From an uncultured Prevotellaceae bacterium (GTDB taxonomy: Bacteria > Bacteroidota > Bacteroidia > Bacteroidales > Muribaculaceae): a stretch of DNA of 53,185 nt. The stretch covers positions 865 through 54,049 of the forward strand of contig ONIL01000019.1 of NCBI GenBank assembly GCA_900317835.1, in the 5' to 3' direction. Below the pieces are notes generated by a model. It did not search any database and was not told the DNA's origin. It saw nothing but the letters and a program-made list of their open reading frames with translations. Positions within the stretch are counted from its first letter, which is position 1. The number at the start of each line of letters is the position of its first letter. Positions 35,662 to 44,094 of the stretch are shown here, piece after piece. A program made the translations under genes and the position numbers.

Positions 35662-38067
35662 ATGAATTGCCATTCCCGCATATTATCGTTATTGGTGTGC
35701 CTATTGTGCACCATTACAGTGTTTTCCCAAGTCAAGATTACGGGTAAAGTCATTGATGCAGCAGGCGAACCCATTGAATTTGCCACGGTTCGTCTGGTGG
35801 GTACTGCTGTGGGCACCAATACCGACACCAAGGGCCAGTATGAGTTAACCGTTCCCAAGGCCGACACCATCATGGTTGAATTCACCTGCCTGGGCTACTC
35901 GACCGTCACGCGCCAACTCATCAAATCCGAAGGGACTGTCACCATCAACCCCAAACTCTATGAGAAAACACTCGAGTTGGGCGAGGTGGAAATTACCGAA
36001 TACAAGAAACAGACCACCACAATGCAGGGCATCGATGTGGACATGCTTCGCCGCACGCCCGACGCCTCGGGCGGCAGTGTCGAGGCTGTGCTGACGACGA
36101 TAGCGGGCGTGAGTTCCAAGAACGAGATGAGTTCGCAGTACATGGTGCGCGGCGGCTCCTACGATGAGAACAGCGTCTATATCAACGGCATCGAGGTCTA
36201 CCGTCCACAGCTCATCAGTTCGGGACAGCAAGAGGGTATGAGTATCATCAACCCTGACATGGTGCGCAAGGTGGATTTCTCGACGGGTGGATTCAGCGCG
36301 GCCTATGGCGACCGCATGTCGTCGGTGCTCGACATCACCTACCGCGAGCCTCAGGCCTTTGAGGGCGCCCTTGCAGCCAGCATCCAGGGCGGCAGTCTGA
36401 TGCTGGGCCACAGCACCCGCCATTACTCGCAAATGCACGGCCTGCGTTACAAGCGCAACGCGTCGCTCATGGGATCACTTGAAAGCAAGGGCGAATATGA
36501 CCCGCAGTATCTTGATTATCAGGCCAGTTTTGTCTTCAAACCCACCGACAAGCTTCGCATTGCCCTGCTAGGCAACGTGAGCATCAACGATTACCGCTTC
36601 ACGCCCGTGAATCGCGAGACCAACTTCGGTACCAGCGACAAAGTAAAATCGTTCATGGTCTATTTTGACGGCTACGAGAAGGATAAGTTTCAGACCTACT
36701 TCGGTGCTGGTGCCGCCACATACTCCTTCAACGACAATGGCACTGACCTGACGTTGCAAGCCTCGGGCTTCCGCACCGACGAGTTAGTGGCTTATGACAT
36801 CCACGGCGAGTATTGGCTGCATGAGTCAGGAGAGGAGCAGAGTGAGGATCTGAGTGTGGAAAAGGGTGTGGGCAAGTACCATGAGCACGAGCGCACACGC
36901 CTGAAAATGAATGTGCTTGACCTCACGCTCAAGGGCAACATCGGCCTGAATAACAACAGCATCTCCTATGGCATCTCGATGCGCAAAGAGAAAATCTATG
37001 ACCGTTCCCGTCAGTGGCAATGGCGTGACAGTGCAGGCTATTCCTTGCCTCATATCCCTAATCAGGTCAACGTCATCTTCACCGAGACATCGAGCAACGA
37101 CCTGAACACCACCCGCATCGCCGGATGGCTGATGGACACCTGGCGCTTCACTTCGGGCGCCGGATACTGGTCGCTGAACGCGGGTGTCCGCTTATCTCAT
37201 TGGGATTTCAACGGCGAAACACTCATTTCGCCACGTGCCAGCATCGGTTTTGTCCCTGAGCGCAATGGCAATCTGTCACTCCGTTTGGCCGGTGGTGTGT
37301 ATTATCAAGCTCCCTTCTACAAGGAATACCGGCAACAGGTCATGGACTCGCTCAACAACCGCAACATCCTGCTCAACAAGGACATCAAGTCACAGCGCAG
37401 CATCCAGGTCATCCTGGGCGGCGACTACACCTTCAGGGCCCTTGACCGTCCCTTCAAGTTCACGGCCGAGGCCTACTATAAGAATCTGTCGAACCTGATT
37501 CCCTATGAGATTGACAACCTCAAGCTCGTCTATAGCGGCGTCAATGCCAGCAAGGGCTACATTGCCGGTGTGGACATGAAGCTGTTCGGACAGTTTGTCG
37601 AGGGCACCGACTCGTGGCTCAGTTTCTCGTTGATGAAGACCCAAGAAGACCTCAACGGTGTCAAGGTTCCGCGTCCCACCGACCAACGCTACAGCATCGC
37701 GTTATTTTTCACCGACTACTTCCCCAACATTCCGCGCTTGAAGTTCAGCCTCAAGGGCGTTGTCAGCGATGGTCTGCCCACCACGGCCCCTCACCTGACG
37801 CGTGCCGACTCCTACGTTCGCCAGCCCGCCTACAAGCGCGTTGACGTCGGATTGAGCTACGAGCTTGTCGGCAAGGACAACCGCCCGCTGAGCGGATTCT
37901 TCAGCCACTTCAAGGAAATCTGGCTCGGTTTGGATTGCTTCAACTTGATGGACATTTCCAACGTGAGCAGCTACTATTGGGTCACCCACATCAGCGGCAT
38001 CCAGTACGCCGTCCCCAACTACCTTACCCGCCGCCAGCTCAACGTGCGCCTTTCGGCCTCCTTCTGA
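35662..38067 (+). CDS. TonB-dependent receptor-like outer-membrane protein with CarboxypepD_reg domain
   Basis: This 801-residue protein starts at MNCHSRILSLLVCLL (35662), a signal peptide ending near VFSQ. A carboxypeptidase-regulatory-like beta domain spans about 23-105 (ITGKVIDAAGEPIEFATVRL). The plug domain, about 125-235, contains VRGGSYDENSVYINGIEVY and DFSTGGFSAAYGDRMSSVLD. A long beta-barrel ends in VRLSASF, an outer-membrane C-terminal signature. No SusD partner follows, so it is not a standard polysaccharide-uptake pair. The substrate is unknown. It probably belongs to the dut-TPR-DUF4292 transcription unit. Confidence 0.88.
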   Translation: MNCHSRILSLLVCLLCTITVFSQVKITGKVIDAAGEPIEFATVRLVGTAVGTNTDTKGQYELTVPKADTIMVEFTCLGYSTVTRQLIKSEGTVTINPKLYEKTLELGEVEITEYKKQTTTMQGIDVDMLRRTPDASGGSVEAVLTTIAGVSSKNEMSSQYMVRGGSYDENSVYINGIEVYRPQLISSGQQEGMSIINPDMVRKVDFSTGGFSAAYGDRMSSVLDITYREPQAFEGALAASIQGGSLMLGHSTRHYSQMHGLRYKRNASLMGSLESKGEYDPQYLDYQASFVFKPTDKLRIALLGNVSINDYRFTPVNRETNFGTSDKVKSFMVYFDGYEKDKFQTYFGAGAATYSFNDNGTDLTLQASGFRTDELVAYDIHGEYWLHESGEEQSEDLSVEKGVGKYHEHERTRLKMNVLDLTLKGNIGLNNNSISYGISMRKEKIYDRSRQWQWRDSAGYSLPHIPNQVNVIFTETSSNDLNTTRIAGWLMDTWRFTSGAGYWSLNAGVRLSHWDFNGETLISPRASIGFVPERNGNLSLRLAGGVYYQAPFYKEYRQQVMDSLNNRNILLNKDIKSQRSIQVILGGDYTFRALDRPFKFTAEAYYKNLSNLIPYEIDNLKLVYSGVNASKGYIAGVDMKLFGQFVEGTDSWLSFSLMKTQEDLNGVKVPRPTDQRYSIALFFTDYFPNIPRLKFSLKGVVSDGLPTTAPHLTRADSYVRQPAYKRVDVGLSYELVGKDNRPLSGFFSHFKEIWLGLDCFNLMDISNVSSYYWVTHISGIQYAVPNYLTRRQLNVRLSASF

Positions 38068-38124
38068 TTTCGGCAGCATCTTTAATTCCTCTCCATCAGG
38101 GCGATTCCATTTTCCATTGATGGA

Positions 38125-38156
38125 TTTGGAAATATGAAAGATTTGAGCTACATTTG
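38125..38156 (+). promoter_or_regulatory. Promoter of the lipoprotein at 38362
   Basis: TTTG (38125-38128), 20 bases, then TACATTTG (38149-38156). The leader to the ATG is about 200 bases, unusually long here. It contains a possible hairpin (GCGGTTTC near 38199 with GAAATCCGC near 38235) and a 12-codon open frame from 38183. Confidence 0.65.
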
Positions 38157-38361
38157 CAACGGAAACAGTATTTGTTTCCCCTTATGAAATACAGAAAAGC
38201 GGTTTCGGCTTTCACTCGGTGACTATTTCAATGAAATCCGCTGGAAGATAGACCGGACAAGTCCTACGCTTTTCTTGACAAATGACCGAAATACGCCAGA
38301 TTCGAGGACTATAGAGGCAATACCAATAGTTGCGCCCGACACAAACACAGGGATTGAAAGA

Positions 38362-38838
38362 ATGAAGGACAAATTACTTTATTTAGCATTAATTATTTCG
38401 TTGATGGCGATGCCGTTAGTGCTGACATCTTGTGGCGACGACCTCGACGAGCCTTCGGGTGATGGTGATGTCTCATTGCTCATGGGTGACACATGGCAAT
38501 TTGAAAAGGCCACTATCAATGTGTTGGGACAAAAAATCGAGATGTCTTACGATGACGTCCTCAAATACATGAAAGAGCAGGCTGGAACCGATAAGGTGGT
38601 CATTCTTGATGAGAAAATCAGGTTTACCGAGAATGAAATGTTTTTCGTAAACACTGGTGACCGAGTTGCCTATCATTATTACTCCAATGGCAAGTTCTGG
38701 TGTGAGGGAATGGACGACATTGTCGGCATGGTTATTAGCATGAGTATTCCCAGATTGACCAATAACGAACTGGTGTTCAGATATAAATTGAGTTTTTCGG
38801 GATTATCGATCTCTTCAGATTTCTATTATAAGAGATAA
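38362..38838 (+). CDS. Lipoprotein of unknown function, lipocalin-like
   Basis: This 158-residue protein has a lipoprotein signal with lipobox LTSC (C24), then a short acidic linker (GDDLDEPSGDGD). The domain that follows opens with a G-D-x-W-x-F-E pattern and ends in alternating beta strands (LVFRYKLSFSGLSISSDFYYKR). This is the look of small lipocalin-like lipoproteins of Bacteroidetes, but I cannot assign a family firmly. The frame is open upstream to 38275; the signal peptide marks the true start. It stands alone, with its own promoter and a strong inverted repeat downstream. It is AT-richer than its neighbours. Confidence 0.72.
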   Translation: MKDKLLYLALIISLMAMPLVLTSCGDDLDEPSGDGDVSLLMGDTWQFEKATINVLGQKIEMSYDDVLKYMKEQAGTDKVVILDEKIRFTENEMFFVNTGDRVAYHYYSNGKFWCEGMDDIVGMVISMSIPRLTNNELVFRYKLSFSGLSISSDFYYKR

Positions 38839-38859
38839 CATCCCGACTTCTAAACAGTG

Positions 38860-38905
38860 GACTGCTCCCCCGATAAACATTGTATGGTTTATCGGGGGAG
38901 CAGTC
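38860..38905 (+). terminator. Perfect 19-bp inverted repeat after the lipoprotein gene
   Basis: GACTGCTCCCCCGATAAAC (38860-38878) and its exact complement (38887-38905) with an 8-base loop. It lies 21 bases past the stop codon. There is no T run, so its role as a rho-independent terminator is uncertain; it could also protect the 3' end of the message. Confidence 0.6.
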
Positions 38906-39076
38906 GCTATAATTAGCCCAGGCTTGAAAACTTAAATGGTGAAAGAGAATGCCTTGACCTGTTTTCAACAAGAATCGCAGACGGCGGCCCTCCCTTTTTT
39001 ATGAACCATCGTCATGTTGAACACATAGGATAATTAAAAACTGATACCAATTGACCGAAACTTAAGAAAAAATGAT

Positions 39077-39084
39077 TACCTTTG
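39077..39084 (+). promoter_or_regulatory. Putative -7 element of the ROK kinase gene
   Basis: TACCTTTG matches TAnnTTTG, about 55 bases before the ATG. TTG at 39051-39053 is 23 bases upstream, longer than usual. Confidence 0.45.
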
Positions 39085-39138
39085 TGAGTTCAGAAAAGTA
39101 CATTTATTATCAACCAATAAAAAACAAAACCAAAAATC

Positions 39139-40107
39139 ATGGCAAAACCTTATGTTATCGGTATCGACATGGGCGGCACAAACACCGTCTTTGGTATCGT
39201 GGATGCTCGCGGCACTGTAATCGCCAGCGACTCCATCAAGACTGCTAAACACAGCGACTTCAATGACTACATCGACGAGCTGCACACCGAGCTTACCCGC
39301 ATCATCAAAGCAAATGACGCCGAGGGTAAGATCCAGGGCATTGGCATCGGCGCACCCAACGGCAACTACTACACGGGCTTGATCGACCAGGCTCCCAACC
39401 TGCCCTGGCCCACTCCCATCCCCCTGGCCGACATGGTGACCAAGAAATTCGGCATCCCCTGCCTGATCACCAACGACGCTAACGCTGCCGCCATCGGCGA
39501 GATGACCTACGGCGTGGCACGCGGCATGAAGGATTTCATCATGATCACGCTGGGCACTGGTGTGGGCAGCGGTATCGTGGTGAACGGCCAGATGGTTTAT
39601 GGCCACGACGGCTTTGCCGGTGAGCTGGGCCACGTGATCATGAAGCGCACCAATGGCCGCGTTTGCGGCTGTGGACGCACGGGCTGCCTGGAGGCTTACT
39701 GCTCGGCAACCGGCGTTGCCCGCACGGCACGTGAGTTCTTGGAATTGCGCAGTGACAAGTCAAAGCTGCGTGAATATGACATCGAGAAGATCACGAGCAA
39801 GGACGTGTATGACTGCGCCATCGCTGGTGACAAGCTGGCTAAGGAGATTTTTGAGTACACGGGCAACATCCTGGGCGAGGCTCTGGCCGACTTTGCCGCA
39901 TTCTCGAGCCCTGAGGCATTTGTGCTGTTTGGCGGTCTGACCAAGAGCGGTGACCTGATCATGAATCCTGTGAAAGAGGCCTTTGAACGCAACGTGCTAG
40001 GCATCTACAAGGGTAAGATTAAAATCCTCATCAGCGAACTCAAGGAGAGCGACGCAGCCGTGCTGGGTGCCAGCGCACTTGGCTGGGAGGTGAAGGATAA
40101 TGATTAA
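39139..40107 (+). CDS. ROK family sugar kinase (probable glucokinase)
   Basis: This 322-residue protein has the N-terminal ATP-binding motif GIDMGGTNTVFGIVD (about 8-22), the sugar-binding and catalytic region (ITNDANAAAIGEM), the second phosphate motif LGTGVGSGIVVNG, and the ROK zinc signature CGCGRTGCLEAYCS. ROK kinases phosphorylate glucose, fructose or N-acetyl amino sugars; glucokinase is the likeliest role because Bacteroidetes commonly use this type for glucose phosphorylation. The exact sugar cannot be read from the sequence. A lipoprotein gene follows after 12 bases. Confidence 0.87.
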   Translation: MAKPYVIGIDMGGTNTVFGIVDARGTVIASDSIKTAKHSDFNDYIDELHTELTRIIKANDAEGKIQGIGIGAPNGNYYTGLIDQAPNLPWPTPIPLADMVTKKFGIPCLITNDANAAAIGEMTYGVARGMKDFIMITLGTGVGSGIVVNGQMVYGHDGFAGELGHVIMKRTNGRVCGCGRTGCLEAYCSATGVARTAREFLELRSDKSKLREYDIEKITSKDVYDCAIAGDKLAKEIFEYTGNILGEALADFAAFSSPEAFVLFGGLTKSGDLIMNPVKEAFERNVLGIYKGKIKILISELKESDAAVLGASALGWEVKDND

Positions 40108-40119
40108 AGAAAGGCTATC

Positions 40120-40506
40120 ATGAAGAAGCTTTTATTTATCGCCATCACGGCACTCGTGTGCGGCGGGTGTCTGATATCTTGTAACGAGAAGCCCAAGAGT
40201 TACAAATTTGTGAAGATGCTCAAGGGCGGCAACCAAGACGTGGAGGAATTCACGGCAAAGAATGACACCGACGCGCTGAACCTCTATTTTGACCGCATGG
40301 AAAAGATCATCGTGGCCAACCTTGAGAAACCCGAGGAGGCAATTGAGGCGATGTACGTTATCTCGCCCGATGGAGACACGCTCAACACCAACGAGGAGCT
40401 GTTGAAGGTGGTCGTGAAGTCAATACCGACACAGCAGACACCCACACAGCAGATGCCGATGAAACCGTTGAAGCAGATGCCGATGAAGCCAATACCCAAC
40501 AAGTGA
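40120..40506 (+). CDS. Small lipoprotein of unknown function with Gln/Pro/Met-rich repeat tail
   Basis: This 128-residue protein has a lipoprotein signal (MKKLLFIAITALVCGGC, then LISC; C17 or C21 lipidated). A short mixed domain follows (about 25-100) with no recognised family. The tail is a low-complexity stretch of Thr-Gln-Gln and Pro-Met-Lys-Pro units. The tail DNA has a 16-base direct repeat (AGCAGATGCCGATGAA at 40448-40463 and 40472-40487), so its length may vary by slippage. It lies 12 bases after the ROK kinase gene, probably in the same transcript. The function is unknown. Confidence 0.7.
   Translation: MKKLLFIAITALVCGGCLISCNEKPKSYKFVKMLKGGNQDVEEFTAKNDTDALNLYFDRMEKIIVANLEKPEEAIEAMYVISPDGDTLNTNEELLKVVVKSIPTQQTPTQQMPMKPLKQMPMKPIPNK
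40448..40487 (+). repeat. 16-base direct repeat in the lipoprotein tail
   Basis: AGCAGATGCCGATGAA occurs at 40448-40463 and again at 40472-40487, offset by 24 bases. It is in frame, so gain or loss of a unit would change the tail by eight residues. Confidence 0.8.
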
Positions 40507-40540
40507 CAAGCGTCTCAAAGGCTTCATCAAAACACAACAA

Positions 40541-40573
40541 GAAACCCCGAGCCACTCAAGGCATCGGGGTTTC
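40541..40573. terminator. Bidirectional terminator between the ROK/lipoprotein unit and rplQ
   Basis: Perfect 10-bp stem GAAACCCCGA (40541-40550) with TCGGGGTTTC (40564-40573), 13-base loop. It is followed by CTGTATTTATT on the plus strand and TTGTTGTGTTTT on the minus strand. It sits between convergent genes, 34 bases from each stop. Confidence 0.75.
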
Positions 40574-40606
40574 CTGTATTTATTAACAATTGTGTTATTA
40601 CACTTG

Positions 40607-41080
40607 TTATTCTTCGGTCTTGGGAGCCTCCTCGGCTGCGGGAGCAGCAGTTTTCTTGCGGCTGCGGCGGGTCGTCTTCTTGACGGCGGCCTTCTCCTGG
40701 CCCTTGGCCTCGAGCATAGCCTCGTTAAAGTCAACGAGCTCGATGAAGCAAGTCTTGGCGTTGTCACCCAGACGGTTACCCAGCTTGAGAATGCGGGTGT
40801 ATCCACCGGGACGGTCAGCGATCTTAGCTGCAACGGTCGAGTAGAGTTCCTTAACGGCCTCCTTGTTCTGGAGGTGCTTGAAGACGAGGCGACGCGATGC
40901 GGTGGTGTCATCCTTAGCCCTGTTGATCAGGGGTTCGGCATACACGCGCAGGGCCTTAGCCTTTGCGAGGGTCGTGATGATGCGCTTGTGCATGATGAGC
41001 GAGATGGTCATGTTGGCCAACATGGCATCACGATGGGCGCTCTTACGGCTCAAATGGTTGAATTTCTTATTATGTCTCAT
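40607..41080 (-). CDS. rplQ: 50S ribosomal protein L17
   Basis: This 157-residue protein is the last gene of the alpha operon. The N-terminal core [20 protein letters not shown] and the [19 protein letters not shown] motif identify L17, which lies near the exit tunnel on the large subunit. The tail is Lys/Ala/Glu-rich (about residues 125-157), as in other Bacteroidetes. It lies 5 bases after rpoA. Confidence 0.96.
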   Translation of the reverse strand: MRHNKKFNHLSRKSAHRDAMLANMTISLIMHKRIITTLAKAKALRVYAEPLINRAKDDTTASRRLVFKHLQNKEAVKELYSTVAAKIADRPGGYTRILKLGNRLGDNAKTCFIELVDFNEAMLEAKGQEKAAVKKTTRRSRKKTAAPAAEEAPKTEE

Positions 41081-41085
41081 CGTTT

Positions 41086-42078
41086 TTACTCTTTTTCTAA
41101 TTTGTATTTAGTGATATCCATGCCAAAGTGCAGATTGAGGGTGGCCAACAACTCCTCAAGCTCGCTGAGCGACTTCTTACCGAAGTTGCGGAACTTGAGC
41201 AGGTCGGTCTTGTTGAAGACCACAAGTTCTCCAAGCGTTTCCACCTCTGCCGACTTGAGGCAGTTGAGGGCACGAACTGAGAGGTCCATGTCAACAAGTT
41301 TGGTCTTGAGCAGCTGACGCATCTTGAGTACTTCCTCATCAAACTCCTCATTGCCGTTAACCTCGGTGTTATCGAGGACGATTTCACGGTCGGTGAAGAG
41401 CTGGAAGTGCTGGATCAGAATCTCGGCAGCGCCCTTGAGAGCGTCCTTAGGATGAATGGATCCATCGGTGGTGATCTCGATGACGAGCTTCTCGTAGTCG
41501 GTCTTCTGCTCGACACGGAAGTTCTCGACTGCCGTCTTCACGTTCAAGATGGGCGTGTAGATCGAGTCGATAGCGATCACGTCGATGGGGTCATTGGCGT
41601 TCTTATTCTCCTCGGCGGGCAAGTAACCCCTACCCTTGTTGATTGAGAGTTCAATCTGGAAACTGCAGGTGGGATCGATGTGGCAAATCTCGAGCTCGGG
41701 GTTGAGCACCTCGAATGCGCTGAGCACCTTGCCAATATCGCCGGCCTTGAAGACGCTCTGACCTGAAACCTTGACAACGGCCTTCTCGGTGTCGGTCTCG
41801 TCGACGATGCGTTTGAGGCGCACCTTCTTGAGGTTCAAGATGATGTTGGTGACATCTTCCTTGACCCCAGGAATGGTAGCGAACTCGTGCTGCACGCCGT
41901 CGATGCGGATGCTGCAAATCGCATAGCCTTCAAGTCCCGAGAGCAGGATGCGGCGCAGGGCGTTACCGATGGTCACACCGTAGCCGGGCTCCAGAGGTCG
42001 GAACTCAAACTTGCCGAACGAATTGTCGGCTTCCAACATTAAGACTTTGTCGGGTTTCTGAAATGCTAAAATAGCCAT
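41086..42078 (-). CDS. rpoA: DNA-directed RNA polymerase subunit alpha
   Basis: This 330-residue protein has an N-terminal dimerisation domain ([20 protein letters not shown]-like region near 30-50) that nucleates core assembly. A linker follows, then the C-terminal domain (about 250-320, with [16 protein letters not shown] and [13 protein letters not shown]) that contacts upstream DNA and regulators. It lies between rpsD and rplQ in the standard alpha operon order. The length is normal, with no sign of deletion. Confidence 0.97.
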   Translation of the reverse strand: MAILAFQKPDKVLMLEADNSFGKFEFRPLEPGYGVTIGNALRRILLSGLEGYAICSIRIDGVQHEFATIPGVKEDVTNIILNLKKVRLKRIVDETDTEKAVVKVSGQSVFKAGDIGKVLSAFEVLNPELEICHIDPTCSFQIELSINKGRGYLPAEENKNANDPIDVIAIDSIYTPILNVKTAVENFRVEQKTDYEKLVIEITTDGSIHPKDALKGAAEILIQHFQLFTDREIVLDNTEVNGNEEFDEEVLKMRQLLKTKLVDMDLSVRALNCLKSAEVETLGELVVFNKTDLLKFRNFGKKSLSELEELLATLNLHFGMDITKYKLEKE

Positions 42079-42089
42079 GGATAAAAATT

Positions 42090-42698
42090 TTACTGTTTAG
42101 AATACAACTCGACGATCAACTGTTCCTTGATGTTCTCAGGGATGTCCTCACGAACGGGCATGTGCAGGAGCTTGCCGCCCTTCACACTGTCGTCCCATTC
42201 AATCCAGGGATACTTGCTGTGGTTGAAGCCAGCGAGAGCGTCCTGAATCACCTCGAGTGACTTGGACTTCTCACGAACTGCAACGACCTGTCCCTCGCTC
42301 ACCGAGTAAGAAGGAATGTTAACCACCTTGCCGTCAACGGTGATGTGACGGTGCAACACGAGCTGACGGGCTGCTGCGCGCGTGGGAGCGATACCCAAGC
42401 GGTAAACAACGTTGTCGAGCCTAGCCTCGAGCAGTTGCAGGAGCACCTCACCCGTGACACCCTTCATGCGGGAAGCCTTGTTGAAGAGGTTGCGGAACTG
42501 ACGTTCAAGCACGCCGTAGGTGTACTTAGCTTTTTGTTTTTCGCGAAGCTGCGTGCCATACTCCGACATTTTCCTGCGACGGTTGGCACCATGCTGGCCC
42601 GGGGGATAGTTCTTCTTGGCAAAGTACTTGTCTTCACCGAAGATGGGTTCACCCAGTTTGCGGGCAATTTTAGTTTTTGGACCGGTGTATCTAGCCAT
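42090..42698 (-). CDS. rpsD: 30S ribosomal protein S4
   Basis: This 202-residue primary 16S rRNA-binding protein nucleates small-subunit assembly. The N-terminal [20 protein letters not shown] and the S4 RNA-binding domain ([31 protein letters not shown]) are clear. It has no zinc-binding cysteines (the C- form). The 172-base spacer upstream to rpsK is long for this cluster and may hold a translational control site, since S4 is the feedback repressor of this operon in several bacteria. Confidence 0.97.
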   Translation of the reverse strand: MARYTGPKTKIARKLGEPIFGEDKYFAKKNYPPGQHGANRRRKMSEYGTQLREKQKAKYTYGVLERQFRNLFNKASRMKGVTGEVLLQLLEARLDNVVYRLGIAPTRAAARQLVLHRHITVDGKVVNIPSYSVSEGQVVAVREKSKSLEVIQDALAGFNHSKYPWIEWDDSVKGGKLLHMPVREDIPENIKEQLIVELYSKQ

Positions 42699-42870
42699 AG
42701 TCTTTTTAAAAAATAATTAACATTGTGAATTGGAATCGCTTCAGTGCAGCCGCGATTGCAGAGAGGTCGTGTTAAAAATGCAATCCATTCACTGATAGAG
42801 ATTCGCGAAAAATTGTAGTTAATAAAACCTGTTAATACAGTGTTCTTGACGAGGGAAGCGCCTAACTCTC
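42699..42870 (-). promoter_or_regulatory. Long rpsD leader, possible regulatory RNA
   Basis: 172-base gap inside the alpha operon where other gaps are 5-20 bases. No TAnnTTTG element was found. A small stem can form (AATCGC 42734-42739 with GCGATT 42752-42757) 35 bases before the rpsD start. It may be an S4 autoregulation site; this is inferred only from position and size. Confidence 0.3.
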
Positions 42871-43260
42871 TTAGACCCTTCTTCTCTTGGGAGGACGGCA
42901 GCCGTTGTGGGGCAGCGGCGTGACGTCGATGATCTCGGTAACAGCGATACCAGCGCCATGGATGGTGCGGATAGCCGATTCGCGGCCATTACCCGGACCC
43001 TTCACATAGGCTTTCACCTTGCGCAAACCCAGGTCGTAAGCGACCTTGGCGCAATCTTCGGCAGCCATTTGAGCGGCATAGGGAGTGTTCTTCTTAGAAC
43101 CACGGAAACCCATCTTGCCAGCCGAGGACCATGAAATGACCTGTCCCTCACCGTTGGCGAGGCACACAATGATGTTGTTGAACGAAGAATGCACGTGCAG
43201 TTGGCCGATACCATCAACACGAACGACTCTCTTCTTAGCTGCGACTGTCTTTTTAGCCAT
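42871..43260 (-). CDS. rpsK: 30S ribosomal protein S11
   Basis: This 129-residue protein lies in the small-subunit platform and helps choose correct tRNA. Marks are [34 protein letters not shown] and [15 protein letters not shown]. It is complete. It lies 12 bases after rpsM; the long spacer to rpsD follows. Confidence 0.97.
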   Translation of the reverse strand: MAKKTVAAKKRVVRVDGIGQLHVHSSFNNIIVCLANGEGQVISWSSAGKMGFRGSKKNTPYAAQMAAEDCAKVAYDLGLRKVKAYVKGPGNGRESAIRTIHGAGIAVTEIIDVTPLPHNGCRPPKRRRV

Positions 43261-43272
43261 AATTCAATAATG

Positions 43273-43653
43273 TTATTTAGTAGCTTTCTTCTTGTTAGCA
43301 ACAGTTTTCTTGCGGCCCTTGCGGGTACGGGCATTGTTCTTGGTGCTCTGACCACGCACGGGGAGACCATTGCGGTGACGGATGCCACGATAGCAACCGA
43401 TGTCCATCAATCGCTTGATGTTCATCTGCACCTCGCTGCGCAGGTCACCTTCTACCTTATATTCGTTACCGATTACCTCACGCACTGCGGCTGCCTCGGC
43501 ATCGGTCCAATCCTTCACGCGGGTGTTCTCGTCCACACCTGCCTTCTTGAGGATCGTAGCGGCTGAGCTGCGCCCGATACCAAAGATGTAGGTCAAGGCG
43601 ATGACGCCGCGCTTGTTCTGGGGGATATCAACCCCGACAATTCTTACTGCCAT
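43273..43653 (-). CDS. rpsM: 30S ribosomal protein S13
   Basis: This 126-residue protein of the small-subunit head contacts the large subunit and P-site t[37 protein letters not shown] and [14 protein letters not shown](ST)KNNAR are typical. The Lys-rich C-terminus is normal. It lies between rpmJ and rpsK. Confidence 0.97.
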   Translation of the reverse strand: MAVRIVGVDIPQNKRGVIALTYIFGIGRSSAATILKKAGVDENTRVKDWTDAEAAAVREVIGNEYKVEGDLRSEVQMNIKRLMDIGCYRGIRHRNGLPVRGQSTKNNARTRKGRKKTVANKKKATK

Positions 43654-43691
43654 ATATTAAATCGAAATTTTTTGCAAAGTTAATACTTTTT

Positions 43692-43808
43692 TTATCCCTG
43701 ACGCTGTTTGAACTTGGGATTTTTTTTGTTAATCACATAAAGACGCCCTTTGCGACGTACAATCTTGCAGTCCTCGTTGCGCTTCTTGATAGATGCTCTA
43801 GTTTTCAT
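43692..43808 (-). CDS. rpmJ: 50S ribosomal protein L36
   Basis: This 38-residue protein is translated from the ATG at 43808. It begins [20 protein letters not shown] and ends [12 protein letters not shown]. Only one cysteine (C14) remains of the four zinc ligands, so it is the zinc-independent (C-) form found in Bacteroidetes. It lies between infA and rpsM as usual. Confidence 0.95.
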   Translation of the reverse strand: MKTRASIKKRNEDCKIVRRKGRLYVINKKNPKFKQRQG

Positions 43809-43826
43809 AATGATATCGTGATTTTG

Positions 43827-44045
43827 TTATTTATATCTGAATGAGATTCTTCCTTTGGACAAATCATAGGGGGACATCTCCACTCTCACCTTGTCACCAG
43901 GCAGGATTTTGATGTAATGCATACGCATCTTGCCGCTGATGTGAGCGGTGATCTGGTGTCCGTTCTCCAGTTCCACGCGGAACATGGCGTTGGACAAAGC
44001 CTCGACGATAGTACCGTCTAATTCTATTGCTGTCTGTTTTGCCAT
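43827..44045 (-). CDS. infA: Translation initiation factor IF-1
   Basis: This 72-residue OB-fold protein blocks the A site during initiation. [39 protein letters not shown] and the end GRISFRYK are standard. It lies between map and rpmJ, with 49 bases to map. Confidence 0.97.
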   Translation of the reverse strand: MAKQTAIELDGTIVEALSNAMFRVELENGHQITAHISGKMRMHYIKILPGDKVRVEMSPYDLSKGRISFRYK

Positions 44046-44094
44046 ATAAAATCTCTTGTTTAACGTCTTGAAGTCATTCAGTAATTATTTTCAA

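Noticed and set aside
35662-38067. SusC/SusD polysaccharide utilisation locus
   Set aside because: No SusD-like gene, no glycan enzymes and no linked sensor; the ECF sigma factor is 20 kb away.
38183-38221. 12-codon open frame in the lipoprotein leader as a gene
   Set aside because: Too short and featureless to call; mentioned only as part of the long leader.
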